DNA of 64,000 nt from Actinomycetaceae bacterium (GTDB lineage Bacteria > Actinomycetota > Actinomycetes > Actinomycetales > Actinomycetaceae), in NCBI GenBank assembly GCA_030537795.1, contig JAUNVE010000003.1, forward strand, positions 1 to 64,000, in the 5' to 3' direction. A program made the translations under genes and the position numbers. The notes below the pieces were generated by a model that made no database searches, was not told the DNA's origin, and worked only from the letters and a program-made list of their open reading frames with translations. Below are positions 9,393-19,010 of the stretch, piece by piece; position 1 is the stretch's first letter, and every line of letters starts with the position of its first letter.

Positions 9393-10307
9393 ATGAAGCC
9401 ACGCGTAACACTTGTCACCAGTAGAGAAATGCCCAACCTGTACTCGGATGAGGAGGGCATTCTGGATGCTCTAGCCGAACGTGATGTTGACGCATCCATC
9501 AAATTCTGGGACGACGAAGATGTCGACTGGGAGGAAGCCGGGCTGGTAGTAGTTCGCTCTGTATCTGACTATGCTCAGCGACGCGATGAGTTTTTAACGT
9601 GGACGAAATCCGTTCCTCGCCTCCTCAATCACCCCGATATTCTAGATTGGAATACGGATAAGCATTACCTCAAAGTGCTGGAAGAAGAATACGGACTCCC
9701 CGTCATTCCGACAACGTGGATTGAGGCTGAGGACGAGCTATCTAAACACCGGGTGCATTCGCGCTTCCCAGCTTTGCAAGATTTTGTGATTAAACCAGCC
9801 GTGTCTTCTGGATTGCGCGATATCGGTCGCTATTCAGCAATTGATCCGGCGGCGCGGCGTTCCGCGATTACGCATGTTATGGATCTTTTGGGGCAGGGCC
9901 GGTCAGTCATGCTACAGCGCTACCGTGAAGAGATTGACACGCATGGTGAAATATCGTTGATTTTCTTTAACGGCCTGGTCTCCCACTCAGTGGAAAAGAA
10001 GGCCATGCTCCACCCGTCGCACGTCACCGATGCGTCAATGCATGAAACCTTGACTACGGCGCGGGAGGCGACCTCTGAAGAGTGGCGCTGGGGTGAAGAG
10101 ATTCGCGTCGCATTGCACGCCTACGTTAAGGCCAGGTTGGGCCGCGATGAACAATTCCTCTTTAACCGCGTGGACGTGGTTCCCGATGGGCAGGGATCGT
10201 TTATGGTGATGGAAATCGGTTTGACGGATGCGCAACTGTATCTCGATAGTTCCCCCGACGCGATGCAGAATTTTGCCGACGCCATTTCGGTACGTGCGCA
10301 CTGGTGA
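9393..10307 (+). CDS. ATP-grasp ligase-like protein, substrate unknown
   Basis: This 304-residue protein has the ATP-grasp layout. There is an N-terminal pre-ATP-grasp domain with VVVRSVSDYAQRRDEFLTW. The ATP-binding part holds DFVIKPAVSSG, then MLQRYREEIDTHGEISLIFF, and the C-terminal metal-binding FNRVDVVPDGQGSFMVMEIG supplies acidic ligands. It resembles the broad actinobacterial family often annotated as O-ureido-D-serine cyclo-ligase-like. That name reflects distant similarity to DcsG and should not be taken as function. TAGAGT lies seven bases before the ATG, so a leaderless start is likely. It follows ddl by 49 bp. The carboxylate and amine substrates are not predictable. Confidence 0.72.
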   Translation: MKPRVTLVTSREMPNLYSDEEGILDALAERDVDASIKFWDDEDVDWEEAGLVVVRSVSDYAQRRDEFLTWTKSVPRLLNHPDILDWNTDKHYLKVLEEEYGLPVIPTTWIEAEDELSKHRVHSRFPALQDFVIKPAVSSGLRDIGRYSAIDPAARRSAITHVMDLLGQGRSVMLQRYREEIDTHGEISLIFFNGLVSHSVEKKAMLHPSHVTDASMHETLTTAREATSEEWRWGEEIRVALHAYVKARLGRDEQFLFNRVDVVPDGQGSFMVMEIGLTDAQLYLDSSPDAMQNFADAISVRAHW

Positions 10308-10487
10308 CGGCAGCATTGGCGGACGGTGAGGTCGACAGAGCCGGATAGTTTATTTGTCGAGCCAGTTCCGCTGTTATCTCACGCGATTGTTTAGCGAGCC
10401 TTATTACTGTGGCTGAAGCGACATGAGTGAGGTTTGGATTAACGATCGGGCATTTGATAAAGTTCATATCCGTGCCGTTGGCACAAT

Positions 10488-10561
10488 GGTGGGTATAGCT
10501 CAGCTGGTAGAGCACCTGGTTGTGGTCCAGGATGTCGCGGGTTCGAGTCCCGTTACTCACC
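10488..10561 (+). tRNA. tRNA-His (anticodon GTG)
   Basis: A full cloverleaf can be drawn. The acceptor stem is GTGGGTA (10489-10495) with TACTCAC (10554-10560), and the D arm contains AGCTCAGCTGGTAGAGC. The anticodon stem CCTGG/CCAGG surrounds the anticodon GTG, and the T arm contains GGTTCGAGTCC. The extra G at 10488 paired with C at 10561 is the histidine identity element. CCA is not encoded. A strong terminator follows at 10567. Confidence 0.96.
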
Positions 10562-10566
10562 CGGTT

Positions 10567-10598
10567 AAACCCGGACAAGTTAGCTTGTCCGGGTTTTT
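10567..10598 (+). terminator. Rho-independent terminator after tRNA-His
   Basis: An 11-bp perfect stem (ACCCGGACAAG, 10569-10579, with its complement at 10584-10594) encloses the loop TTAG and is followed by TTTT. It closes the single tRNA-His unit. Confidence 0.92.
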
Positions 10599-10616
10599 AT
10601 ATGCCGATGCCCAGGC

Positions 10617-10672
10617 CTGCCGTCTGCCCTCTGCCCTTCGCCCTCCGACCTACGACCTCCGACCTCCGCACG
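10617..10672 (+). repeat. Seven-base tandem repeat, eight units
   Basis: Eight consecutive heptads of the type CNGNCCT (CTGCCGT, CTGCCCT, CTGCCCT, TCGCCCT, CCGACCT, ACGACCT, CCGACCT, then a degenerate CCGCACG) run directly into the first copy of the window-wide GGCTCTCTCAT word. The array lies between the tRNA-His terminator and the ileS leader and is pyrimidine-rich on the + strand. No gene covers it. Confidence 0.7.
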
Positions 10673-11022
10673 GCTCTCTCATACCCCACACCCCTCTCTC
10701 ATGCCCGTTGTCTTGTGCCCACCCCTCTGTCATGCCCATCTCTCTAGACTCCAAGGCTCTGTCATTCTTATCCGCGAAATGTAGGGTAAATCCATGAGTG
10801 AGCCTTCGAGTCTGCTCGGGTGAGTACGTATGCCCGCGATGGCCATATGCACCCAAGGAACGTCAGTGGGTGCAGTGACGGTGGACATGTGGCCGCGCGG
10901 GTTTGGCGAGCGATTTGCATGGGTGAGCCTTGGGGTTTGGCATGGGTGAGCCTTCGGAGAGGGGTGATTCGAGACCAACGACACACTCAGAATCCGGGTT
11001 CTTATTTCATGAGTGAGCCTTC
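10672..11022. repeat. Intergenic cluster of the RTGAGWGAGCCTT word
   Basis: This gene-free stretch holds copies in both orientations. Minus-strand copies lie at 10672-10682 (GGCTCTCTCAT) and 10755-10765 (GGCTCTGTCAT). Weaker relatives lie at 10692 and 10722. Plus-strand copies lie at 10794-10807 and 11009-11022 (both ATGAGTGAGCCTTC) and at 10919 and 10942 (ATGGGTGAGCCTT). The first half carries the minus orientation and the second half the plus. Short reading frames here have no coding character. Confidence 0.8.
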
Positions 11023-11029
11023 ACGTGGC

Positions 11030-11246
11030 TAGACTGGCTTCAGCGTTGACTCGGCCTCGATTACCGGGGGTATCACCGACGAGCTTTCGGAAGAACGGCC
11101 ACACAGGCTCATTAGAACCGAACGGGTAAGCCCGTCACAGCTACAACGAGCGGCCTATCCGGCGCTATCCGGATGGGCAAGCGAGGTGGTACCGCGGTAC
11201 CCACCGACCGGGTGGTGATCGTCCTCGACAGTGACGTGAGAGGACG
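11030..11246 (+). ncRNA. T-box leader of ileS (translational type)
   Basis: The T-box core AGGTGGTACCGCGG lies at 11184-11197 upstream of ileS. A short stem I is plausible at about 11056-11083, with the isoleucine specifier ATC at 11072-11074 in its loop. After the T-box, CGTCCTC (11220-11226) can pair with GAGGACG (11240-11246), which contains the ribosome binding region just before the ATG at 11253. Uncharged tRNA-Ile would free that region. Actinobacterial ileS T-boxes are known to act on translation, and no U-tract terminator is seen. A -10-like TAGACT at 11030-11035 marks the probable promoter. Confidence 0.88.
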
Positions 11247-11252
11247 GTAAGA

Positions 11253-14200
11253 ATGAGCGATACACCCAAGCACTATCCGTTGCACCGCAGTGGCGACGTG
11301 GAAGCATCCCCATCTTTCCCTGAGATCGAGAAAGAAATTCTCGCCTACTGGAAAAAGAATGACTCATTCAACAAGTCCATTCACAATCGCCCTGCCGGCG
11401 AGAATGGCTCCAATGAGTTCGTCTTTTACGACGGGCCCCCGTTTGCCAACGGTTTGCCGCACTACGGTCACCTTCTGACCGGATACGTGAAAGATATCGT
11501 CGGCCGCTACGAAACGATGAAGGGAAAGCGTGTTGAGCGCCGCTTCGGCTGGGACACGCACGGCCTACCCGCAGAAATCGAAGCTGAACGTATTCTCGGC
11601 ATTGAGGACAAGTCCGAGATCGAGGGCGAGGGCGGCATCGGCATCGGCAAGTTTAATGAGGCGTGCCGCTCATCAGTGCTGCAGTACACGGGGGAATGGG
11701 AAGAGTACGTCACCCGCCAAGCTCGGTGGGTCGATTTCCGCAACGATTACAAGACGCTTGACCTTGAGTACATGGAGTCGGTGATCTGGGCATTTAAGAC
11801 CCTGTATGACAAGGGGCTCGCCTACGAGGGATACCGCGTCCTCCCGTACTGTTGGAATGACCAAACGCCCCTGTCAAACCACGAACTCAAGATGGATGAC
11901 GATGTCTATCAGGACCGTCAAGACAACACTGTGACCGTAGGCCTGCGCCTCGAAACCGGTGAGCTGGCGCTCATTTGGACCACCACTCCGTGGACGCTCC
12001 CATCAAACCTCGCGGTGGCGGTGGGCCCCGACGTTGATTACGTAACGGTGGCGCCCTCCGAAGGAGACCTGTCGGGGGAGAAGGTAATCCTGGCGAAGGA
12101 TCTGCTATCCGCCTACGCAAGAGAACTGGGTGAAGACCCCGAAATCGTTGAAACGGTGAAGGGCTCCGATCTGGTGGGTCGCTCCTACGCCCCGATTTTT
12201 GACTACTTCTCCCGCGATGACGATGCGCCCGGCCCGAAGGCGTGGCATATCATTCCCGGTGATTTCGTCACCACCGAGGACGGCACCGGCCTGGTCCATA
12301 TTGCACCCGCATTTGGTGAAGACGATATGAATATCTGCGTGGAGGCCGGCATCAAAGCGGTGGTTCCCGTTGATGACGGAGGGCGTTTTACTGCTGAAGT
12401 CCACGACTACGAGGGCATGCAGGTTTTTGAGGCCAATAAGCCGATCACGGTTGACCTGCGCGACGGCTCTGGGCCGCTGGCGCGTCGCCCCGAAAACGAG
12501 CGAGCAAAACTCGTGCGCCAGGCCTCCTACGTTCACTCCTATCCGCACTGCTGGCGTTGCCGCGAACCGTTGATCTACAAGGCAGTGTCATCGTGGTTTG
12601 TGCAGGTGACGAAGTTCCGCGATCGGATGGTGGAACTCAATCAGGACATCACCTGGGTCCCCGAACACATTAAGGACGGCCAGTTCGGCAAGTGGCTGGA
12701 GGGCGCCCGCGATTGGTCGATTTCTCGCAACCGGTTCTGGGGCTCACCCATTCCGGTGTGGAAGTCAGACAATCCGGAATACCCGCGTATCGACGTATAC
12801 GGTTCGGTGGCAGACCTCGAACGGGACTTCGGAGTGGAGGTTAAGGACCTGCACCGCCCGTTTATCGACACCCTGGTGCGCCCCAACCCGGATGATCCCA
12901 CCGGCAAGTCTATGATGCGCCGCATCCCGGACGTCCTCGACTGCTGGTTTGATTCCGGCTCCATGCCATTTGCGCAAGTTCATTACCCGTTTGAAAATCA
13001 AGACTGGTTTGAGCATCACTACCCGGGTGACTTCATCGTCGAATACATCGGGCAAACTCGCGGCTGGTTCTACACGCTCCATGTGCTCGCGACAGCACTG
13101 TTTGACCGCCCCGCATTCCGTAACTGCGTGTCTCACGGCATCGTGCTGGGCGACGACGGCCGCAAGATGAGTAAATCTCTGCGCAACTACCCGGATGTTA
13201 ATGGCGTATTTGACAACTACGGCTCGGATGCCATGCGGTGGTTCCTCATGTCGAGCCCAATCGTGCGCGGCGGAAATCTCATCGTCACCGAGGGCGGCAT
13301 CCGAGACACGGTGCGACAGATCATCCTGCCGCTGTGGAATACGTGGTACTTCTTCGCCCTCTACGCGGGAACCTGTAATAAGGGGGAGGGCTACATGGCG
13401 CGGCCCATCGCATTGGATGCGCCGACCGACGACCTCCCCGTCATGGATCGGTATCTACTGGCCCGCACGCGCGATCTCGCGCTGGGAGTGCAGGCCGCGC
13501 AGGATGTATTCGATATTCCGGGGGCGTGTGCGCTGGTGCGCGACCACCTTGATCTACTGACCAACTGGTATGTGCGCACGTCCCGGCAGCGGTTCTGGGA
13601 TGAAGATGAGAGAGCCTTCGACACGCTGTACACCGCCCTCGAGGTGCTCGCGCGCGTCGCGGCACCGCTGCTACCGCTGGTCACCGAGGAGATTTGGCGC
13701 GGACTGACCAACGGGGAATCAGTTCACCTGGAAGATTATCCGGTGATGACCGAAGCGTGGGCGGATGATGCGCTAGTTGAAGCCATGGATGAAGTCCGCG
13801 CAGTTGTGTCGTCAGCACACGCGCTACGCAAAACGGCGAAGCTGCGCGTGCGCCAGCCACTGCGTGAACTCACCGTGGTGTCGGAGCTCGCCTCCGACCT
13901 GGAGCCCTACGCCGACCTCATCACGTCGGAAGTGAACGTCAAGTCAGTTCGTTTCCTCACGCCTGCGGAATCGGGCTTGAAGGCTACCGAAGACCTGTCG
14001 CTCAACCCGCGTGAGTTCCCCGCCGACGTGCGTAAGATGACGTCGAAGCTTTTCGCCGCCGCCAAACAGCGGCAGTGGGAAGCCGACGGGGACGACATCG
14101 TGTTCCCGACCATCGAAATCGACGGCTCTCCCATTCGTCTCACCGGCGACCAGTTCGCCCTCACCGTCAAGGTGGAGGCCGAAGAAGGACAGGCAGCATC

Positions 14201-14483
14201 CGTGCTGGCTTCCGGCTCATTTATCGTCCTCGACACGACGCTGGATGCGGAATTAGAAGCGGAAGGCTACGCCCGCGACGCGGTGCGCGTGGTGCAGGAT
14301 CAACGCAAGGCGAATGGTTTACACGTGGCCGACCGCATTGCGCTGACTTTGCGCGTACCCGATGATCACGTGGCCGATATTGAGGCCCATCGCGACATGA
14401 TTGCGCATGAAACCCTCGCGCGTGCGGTGACTATTGAGGGCGGTGCCGATCAACTGTCCGCGGAAGTGGAGAAATACGCGTGA
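11253..14483 (+). CDS. ileS: Isoleucyl-tRNA synthetase
   Basis: IleRS charges tRNA-Ile in the cytoplasm. The 1076-residue class I synthetase has the HIGH-type motif in [14 protein letters not shown] (near residue 65), the editing (CP1) domain, the WDTHGLP block and KMSKS within [13 protein letters not shown] (near residue 640). The C-terminal anticodon-binding region follows. Length and motif order fit the long eukaryote-like IleRS type common in actinobacteria. It is controlled by the T-box upstream. Repeat words lie inside the gene: ATGAGAGAGCCTTC at 13606-13619 and a minus copy at 14124. folC overlaps its stop by 4 bases. Confidence 0.97.
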   Translation: MSDTPKHYPLHRSGDVEASPSFPEIEKEILAYWKKNDSFNKSIHNRPAGENGSNEFVFYDGPPFANGLPHYGHLLTGYVKDIVGRYETMKGKRVERRFGWDTHGLPAEIEAERILGIEDKSEIEGEGGIGIGKFNEACRSSVLQYTGEWEEYVTRQARWVDFRNDYKTLDLEYMESVIWAFKTLYDKGLAYEGYRVLPYCWNDQTPLSNHELKMDDDVYQDRQDNTVTVGLRLETGELALIWTTTPWTLPSNLAVAVGPDVDYVTVAPSEGDLSGEKVILAKDLLSAYARELGEDPEIVETVKGSDLVGRSYAPIFDYFSRDDDAPGPKAWHIIPGDFVTTEDGTGLVHIAPAFGEDDMNICVEAGIKAVVPVDDGGRFTAEVHDYEGMQVFEANKPITVDLRDGSGPLARRPENERAKLVRQASYVHSYPHCWRCREPLIYKAVSSWFVQVTKFRDRMVELNQDITWVPEHIKDGQFGKWLEGARDWSISRNRFWGSPIPVWKSDNPEYPRIDVYGSVADLERDFGVEVKDLHRPFIDTLVRPNPDDPTGKSMMRRIPDVLDCWFDSGSMPFAQVHYPFENQDWFEHHYPGDFIVEYIGQTRGWFYTLHVLATALFDRPAFRNCVSHGIVLGDDGRKMSKSLRNYPDVNGVFDNYGSDAMRWFLMSSPIVRGGNLIVTEGGIRDTVRQIILPLWNTWYFFALYAGTCNKGEGYMARPIALDAPTDDLPVMDRYLLARTRDLALGVQAAQDVFDIPGACALVRDHLDLLTNWYVRTSRQRFWDEDERAFDTLYTALEVLARVAAPLLPLVTEEIWRGLTNGESVHLEDYPVMTEAWADDALVEAMDEVRAVVSSAHALRKTAKLRVRQPLRELTVVSELASDLEPYADLITSEVNVKSVRFLTPAESGLKATEDLSLNPREFPADVRKMTSKLFAAAKQRQWEADGDDIVFPTIEIDGSPIRLTGDQFALTVKVEAEEGQAASVLASGSFIVLDTTLDAELEAEGYARDAVRVVQDQRKANGLHVADRIALTLRVPDDHVADIEAHRDMIAHETLARAVTIEGGADQLSAEVEKYA

Positions 14484-16027
14484 ACGAGGACGACTTACAG
14501 CTCGACGACAACGGTGGCGAGCGCGACCCGCTCGCTGCCGTCGACCGTGACGTCAGCGAAGAACTTGGTCGCGTGCTGGCCGGAATTCACATGAGTGAGC
14601 CGTCAGATGCTATCGGAGAGCCTGCGGATGAGCCGCAAGAATCCGCGGAAAATCTCATGAGTGAGCGGTCAGATTCAATGAGTGAGCCTTCAGAAGTGGG
14701 AGCGCGCTACGAGCAGATAGAGGCCGCCATTCTCGCCCGTGCCCCCGAACATCGGGTGCAGCCAAGCCTCGATCGGGTGCGGATGGCGATGAATATCCTC
14801 GGTGATCCGCAGAACACGTACCGCAGCGTCCACGTCACCGGAACCAACGGGAAAACATCGACTGCGCGCATGATTTCAGCTCTGCTACAGGCATCGGGTC
14901 GCAAAGTAGGACGCTTCACCAGCCCCCACTTGTCCACCATGACCGAACGTATCGCGCTCAATGATGCTCCCATCAGCACAGGTGCCTTCGTGGAAGCCTT
15001 CGACGATATCGCTCCCTACCTCGATATGGTCGATGCGCACAGCGCCCGTAACGGTGGGCCGCGCATGTCGTTTTTTGAAATCCTCACGGTCACGGCTCTC
15101 GCATACTTTGCGAATGTGCCAGTTGATGCGGCGGTGGTTGAAGTCGGAATGGGAGGCAGGTGGGATGCGACCAACGTCATTACCGCCGACGTTGCCGTCA
15201 TCGCTCCCATCGCGATTGATCATGAAAAATGGCTCGGCCATTCAATTCAAGAAATAGCTGAAGAAAAGGCCGGCATCATTAAACGGGGCGCTTTCGTAAT
15301 TAGCGCGCCGCAAGCGCCTGAAGTCATGGATATTATTCGCCGACGTGCTCACGCAGAGGGCGCCACCGTGCGTGTGCTGGGCGAGGATATCAAAATCATT
15401 GACAGAGCCTTGGGGGTGGGAGGCCAAATGCTCACCATTGCCACACCGGCAGCCCAGTACACGGATGTTTTCGTGCCCGTGCTCGGAGCCCATCAGGCAG
15501 ATAACGCCGCCCTTGCCCTGGCAGCAATGGAAGCATTTAACGGAGGCCGCGCCCTCGACCCCTCCATCGTCGAAGAAGGATTCGCGAATACCACCACTCC
15601 CGGACGCCTCGAGGTCGTGCGTTCATCACCTTCGATTGTGATTGACGCGGCCCACAACCCCCACGGGGCGGCCGCTTTGGCTCGCTCTCTTAATGACTCA
15701 TTTGATTACACCCGCATTGTGGGGGTCTATTCGGCTATGGCTGATAAGAATGTGGAGGCCGTACTGGCCGAACTTGAACCCGTGCTGGAAGAGATCGTGG
15801 TGACGGCTATGGCCTCCCCACGCGCCATGGAACTCAGCCAACTTGAGGCCATTGCCACCGACGTATTCGGGGAGGATCGTGTGCGAACCGAGAGGGTCCT
15901 GCTCGACGCCATCGACCGGGCAGTTGATCTTTCGGAGGCGGGAGCAGATGCCGCTACATCCTCCGGAGTCGTCATCTTTGGCTCTGTGGTACTGGCCGGA
16001 CAGGCCCGTGACCTCATCAGAGGCTAG
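14480..16027 (+). CDS. folC: Folylpolyglutamate synthase / dihydrofolate synthase with repeat-bearing N-terminus
   Basis: FolC adds glutamate to dihydropteroate and tetrahydrofolates. The 515-residue Mur-ligase-like enzyme has the P-loop [15 protein letters not shown] near residue 120. The family body starts at [17 protein letters not shown], near residue 75, and continues through the C-terminal [13 protein letters not shown]. The first 70 or so residues are an acidic, low-complexity extension holding the related peptides MSEPSD, MSERSD and MSEPSE. These are encoded by copies of the window-wide DNA word at 14591, 14657 and 14678. The GTG at 14480 overlaps the ileS stop as GTGA, so coupling is likely. 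An internal ATG at 14678 could also serve as start. Confidence 0.9.
   Translation: MNEDDLQLDDNGGERDPLAAVDRDVSEELGRVLAGIHMSEPSDAIGEPADEPQESAENLMSERSDSMSEPSEVGARYEQIEAAILARAPEHRVQPSLDRVRMAMNILGDPQNTYRSVHVTGTNGKTSTARMISALLQASGRKVGRFTSPHLSTMTERIALNDAPISTGAFVEAFDDIAPYLDMVDAHSARNGGPRMSFFEILTVTALAYFANVPVDAAVVEVGMGGRWDATNVITADVAVIAPIAIDHEKWLGHSIQEIAEEKAGIIKRGAFVISAPQAPEVMDIIRRRAHAEGATVRVLGEDIKIIDRALGVGGQMLTIATPAAQYTDVFVPVLGAHQADNAALALAAMEAFNGGRALDPSIVEEGFANTTTPGRLEVVRSSPSIVIDAAHNPHGAAALARSLNDSFDYTRIVGVYSAMADKNVEAVLAELEPVLEEIVVTAMASPRAMELSQLEAIATDVFGEDRVRTERVLLDAIDRAVDLSEAGADAATSSGVVIFGSVVLAGQARDLIRG
14591..14691 (+). repeat. Three copies of the iterated word inside the folC 5' end
   Basis: ATGAGTGAGCCGTC (14591-14604), ATGAGTGAGCGGTC (14657-14670) and ATGAGTGAGCCTTC (14678-14691) occur in one frame. 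A weaker GGAGAGCCTGC lies near 14615. All read in the sense direction and each encodes an MSE-type pentapeptide. Confidence 0.85.
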
Positions 16028-16138
16028 GTCTTGAGTAAAAAGGTGGTTTAGACGGTCAAATGGTGTCACAATCAAGATGTGATCGCGATTACTTCATCGC
16101 GACGAAGAATTGGCTTGACGCCGTTTAGAGGAGTTCAA

Positions 16139-17140
16139 ATGAAAAAGCTCGTCAATGATGTTCACGAAGTTGTTAAAGAATCACTGGAAGGATTCCAAGC
16201 CGCTCACTCCGACACCATTTCGGTGAATTTTGACCCCGATTTCATTACCCGCGCCGAACCGAAAAAAGAAGGAAAGGTCGGGCTGGTATCGGGGGGAGGT
16301 TCGGGACATGAACCGCTTCACGGAGGATTTGTCGGATACGGAATGCTTGATGCGGCAGTGCCCGGGGCGGTATTTACCTCACCCACCCCGGACCCCATTG
16401 TGGAAGCAACCAAAGCAGCTGATCGGGGAGCGGGCGTGCTTCACATCGTGAAGAACTACACCGGCGATGTCCTCAACTTCGAAACTGCCGCAGAACTATG
16501 CGAAATGGAAGACATTGAAGTCGCCACCGTGGTGGTTAATGACGATGTAGCCGTCGAAGACTCCCTATACACGGCCGGGCGGCGCGGTGTGGCGGGGACT
16601 TTCCTCGTGGAAAAAATCGCGGGAGCAGCAGCTGAACGCGGTGATGATTTGGAGGCCGTGCGCGCTATTGCACAGGCGGTTAATGACAACTGCCGTTCCA
16701 TGGGACTGGCGCTTGGACCCTGTACCGTACCGCATGCGGGTAAACCATCTTTCGACCTGGCAGACACCGAAGTTGAAATGGGCATCGGTATTCATGGCGA
16801 GCCCGGATACCGTCGTACTGACATGCGTCCCGCCGATGAACTTGCCGCTGAATTGTATGAAAAAGTGAAGGAAGATCTGCCCTTCGACAAAGGCGACGAC
16901 GTCATTGTCCTCATCAATGGTATGGGCGCTACCCCTCTGTCTGAGCTATATATCGTCAACCGCAAGATCCAACAGCTCTTGGACGCCGACGGTATCAATG
17001 CGGTGCGCACCGTGGTGGGGGATTATGTCACCAGTTTGGAAATGCCCGGCTGCTCACTGACGCTATTACGGGTAGAGGGCGACATGCTTGAACTATTTGA
17101 TGCACCGACACTTACGCCTGGTTATCGGAAAGGAATGTAG
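16139..17140 (+). CDS. dhaK: PTS-dependent dihydroxyacetone kinase, substrate-binding subunit
   Basis: DhaK covalently binds dihydroxyacetone through a histidine and, with DhaL, makes dihydroxyacetone phosphate. The 333-residue protein has LVSGGGSGHEPLHGGFVG near residue 45. The hemiaminal-forming His lies in GIGIHGEPGYRR near residue 220. AGAGGAG lies before the ATG at 16139, which I prefer to an upstream GTG at 16079. Just upstream, two TCGCGA words (16083-16088 and 16097-16102) could form an operator. dhaL starts 3 bases after the stop. Confidence 0.95.
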   Translation: MKKLVNDVHEVVKESLEGFQAAHSDTISVNFDPDFITRAEPKKEGKVGLVSGGGSGHEPLHGGFVGYGMLDAAVPGAVFTSPTPDPIVEATKAADRGAGVLHIVKNYTGDVLNFETAAELCEMEDIEVATVVVNDDVAVEDSLYTAGRRGVAGTFLVEKIAGAAAERGDDLEAVRAIAQAVNDNCRSMGLALGPCTVPHAGKPSFDLADTEVEMGIGIHGEPGYRRTDMRPADELAAELYEKVKEDLPFDKGDDVIVLINGMGATPLSELYIVNRKIQQLLDADGINAVRTVVGDYVTSLEMPGCSLTLLRVEGDMLELFDAPTLTPGYRKGM

Positions 17141-17143
17141 TTC

Positions 17144-17770
17144 ATGAGTCTCGATATTGCTTGGGTTCTGCGGTGGATGCACCTATCTCAAGAGGCTATC
17201 GCGGAGAATCGCGTGGAGCTGATTGACCTTGATCGACAGATTGGTGATGGCGACCATGGAGAGAATATGGATCGCGGTTTCACCGCTGTGGGCAAGGCTT
17301 TGGAGGGCGCTGAGTTTGACACCATCGCCGCGGTGCTCAAACAAGTGGCGAAAACTCTCATGTCGACGGTAGGTGGTGCCGCTGGGCCGCTATACGGCAC
17401 GGCCTTTTTGCGCGCTGCAAAAGCCTGTGGGGAGGAGCTCGAAGCGCAGGATGTGGCCGATATGATGGCTGCTTCGGTAGGTGGAATCCAAGCTCGCGGC
17501 AAAGCCACAACGGGCGAAAAAACCATGGTTGATGCGTGGGCGCCAGCCCGTGACGCCGCGCAGAAAGCCGCTGATAGTGGGGCTAGCGCTGAAGAGACTT
17601 TGCGGGCTGCCGCCGCGGCAGCCCGTGAAGGCGCCGAGGCCACTAAGCCCATGAAGGCAACCAAGGGGCGCGCCTCATATCTGGGGGAGCGTTCCATCGG
17701 ACATTTAGATCCGGGAGCCGTTTCATCTGCCATTTTGCTCGAGCAGGCGGTGGAGGCCATCGATGGCTAA
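17144..17770 (+). CDS. dhaL: Dihydroxyacetone kinase, ADP-binding subunit
   Basis: DhaL carries a tightly bound ADP that is rephosphorylated by DhaM and passes phosphate to DhaK-bound dihydroxyacetone. The 208-residue all-helical protein has the metal and nucleotide motif IGDGDHGENMDRG near residue 32 and TVGGAAGPLYGTAFLRAA near residue 75. The C-terminal GRASYLGERSIGHLDPGA block is diagnostic of DhaL. The ATG lies immediately after dhaK, and the 3' end overlaps dhaM by 8 bases. Operon membership is clear. Confidence 0.95.
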   Translation: MSLDIAWVLRWMHLSQEAIAENRVELIDLDRQIGDGDHGENMDRGFTAVGKALEGAEFDTIAAVLKQVAKTLMSTVGGAAGPLYGTAFLRAAKACGEELEAQDVADMMAASVGGIQARGKATTGEKTMVDAWAPARDAAQKAADSGASAEETLRAAAAAAREGAEATKPMKATKGRASYLGERSIGHLDPGAVSSAILLEQAVEAIDG

Positions 17771-18446
17771 GGTGTCACTTGTCATTGTTTCCCACTCGGC
17801 GCAACTGGCAGCTGGCGTCGCCGAAGTCGCGGCGCAAATGGCACCCGATGTCACCATTACGCCCGCCGGAGGGACAGCAGATGGCGACATAGGTACCTCC
17901 TACGATCTTGTCGATGAGGCTGTCGGCGAATTGGTGGAAGCGGGGGAGGTGGTACTCCTGACCGATCTTGGCTCTGCCACGCTCACGGTAGAATCAGTCC
18001 TCGAGTTTCGTGACGACGAACCCGTGTACTTTGCCGACGGCCCCCTGGTGGAAGGAGCTGTCGCGGCAGCGGTGGCTGCTCAGCAAGGTAAATCGGCAGA
18101 AGATGTGGTGGCAGCTGTGACGCAGGCGGGAGCCCAGTTCACGCCTTCCTCATCAAAAGGCTCACACGAGTCGAGTCAGGGCGGTTCGTCGACAGTCGAA
18201 GCCACTGTTGAAATCGGTGATCCGGACGGCTTACACGCTCGTCCGGCCGCTCTCGTGGCTCGACTAGTAGCGGACTTTGATGCGGATGTCACCATCAACG
18301 AGGTGGCGGCAGATTCAGTGCTGTCACTGATGGCCTTATCTGTTCGCCAGGGAGACACCGTCACCGTGGCGGCCACCGGTCCAGATGCTGAACAAGCGCT
18401 GTCAACACTCGTTAAAAAGTTGGGCGACGGGTTCCAGGCTTCGTAA
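17763..18446 (+). CDS. dhaM: Dihydroxyacetone kinase phosphotransfer protein DhaM (EIIA-HPr fusion)
   Basis: DhaM passes phosphate from the PTS to DhaL-ADP. The 227-residue protein has an N-terminal mannose-type EIIA domain (residues 1-125), with the phosphorylatable histidine in LVIVSHSAQLAAGV (about His11). A Ser-rich linker of about 20 residues follows, then a C-terminal HPr domain with the active histidine in DPDGLHARPAALVARLV. The PEP-protein phosphotransferase domain found in longer DhaM proteins is absent, so EI must come from elsewhere. The linker DNA contains a degenerate copy of the repeat word (AAGGCTCACACGAG near 18157). Confidence 0.93.
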   Translation: MAKVSLVIVSHSAQLAAGVAEVAAQMAPDVTITPAGGTADGDIGTSYDLVDEAVGELVEAGEVVLLTDLGSATLTVESVLEFRDDEPVYFADGPLVEGAVAAAVAAQQGKSAEDVVAAVTQAGAQFTPSSSKGSHESSQGGSSTVEATVEIGDPDGLHARPAALVARLVADFDADVTINEVAADSVLSLMALSVRQGDTVTVAATGPDAEQALSTLVKKLGDGFQAS

Positions 18447-18515
18447 CAATACGTCACGAGCATCAAAAACACCGTAGAATCCAGAAAGACAACGGCGTTA
18501 ACGAAAGGAAAATAT

Positions 18516-18989
18516 ATGCCTACTCCAGATCTTCTCGATCCGAAAAAAGAACACTCACTCGTCCTCGTCAAGCCGGATGGCTTTGCTCGCGGCCTCACCG
18601 GTGAGGTACTGCGCCGTATTGAAGCTAAGGGATACGTCCTCAAAGGCCTTAAAATTAAGAAAGCAACCCCCGAGTTGCTCGACCGCCATTATGTCGAACA
18701 CAAAGAAAAGCATTTCTTTCAAGATCTAGTGGACTACATGTCATCGGGTCCGGTTGTGGCCATTGTCGTCGAGGGGGATCGCGTAATTGAAGGAGTGCGT
18801 AGCCTGATGGGCAATACCAACCCGACGCTAGCGGCTCCCGGCACGATTCGTGGCGACCTGGGACGCGACTGGGGAACTGGTAATGTCGAGAATATCGTGC
18901 ATGGCTCTGACTCTCCGCTGTCGGCGCATCGCGAGATCAATCTGTGGTTCCCCGAACTCATGTGGGATGAAGAAGCCGACTCGAAGTAA
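18516..18989 (+). CDS. ndk: Nucleoside diphosphate kinase
   Basis: Ndk balances NTP pools by ping-pong phosphate transfer through a histidine. The product has 157 residues, slightly longer than the usual 135-145. Motifs are LVLVKPDGFARGLTGEVL, the Arg-rich nucleotide site and the active-site histidine in NIVHGSDS near residue 129. GAAAGGAAA lies before the ATG. It is separated by 69 bp from dhaM and precedes smc by 21 bp. Confidence 0.95.
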   Translation: MPTPDLLDPKKEHSLVLVKPDGFARGLTGEVLRRIEAKGYVLKGLKIKKATPELLDRHYVEHKEKHFFQDLVDYMSSGPVVAIVVEGDRVIEGVRSLMGNTNPTLAAPGTIRGDLGRDWGTGNVENIVHGSDSPLSAHREINLWFPELMWDEEADSK

Positions 18990-19010
18990 GAATCCAGCCC
19001 CTGCCATTCC

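Noticed and set aside
10481..10488. GGCACAAT before tRNA-His as a promoter like those of rpsP and rplS
   Set aside because: It abuts the tRNA 5' end, so transcription would start within the tRNA; the resemblance is probably coincidence.
10820..11032. Short reading frames in the spacer before ileS
   Set aside because: They run through repeat copies, change frame between copies and show no family resemblance.
14124..15104. Minus-strand word copies in ileS and folC as regulatory sites
   Set aside because: Single copies in conserved codons may simply follow amino acid needs; counted only as part of the dispersed word.
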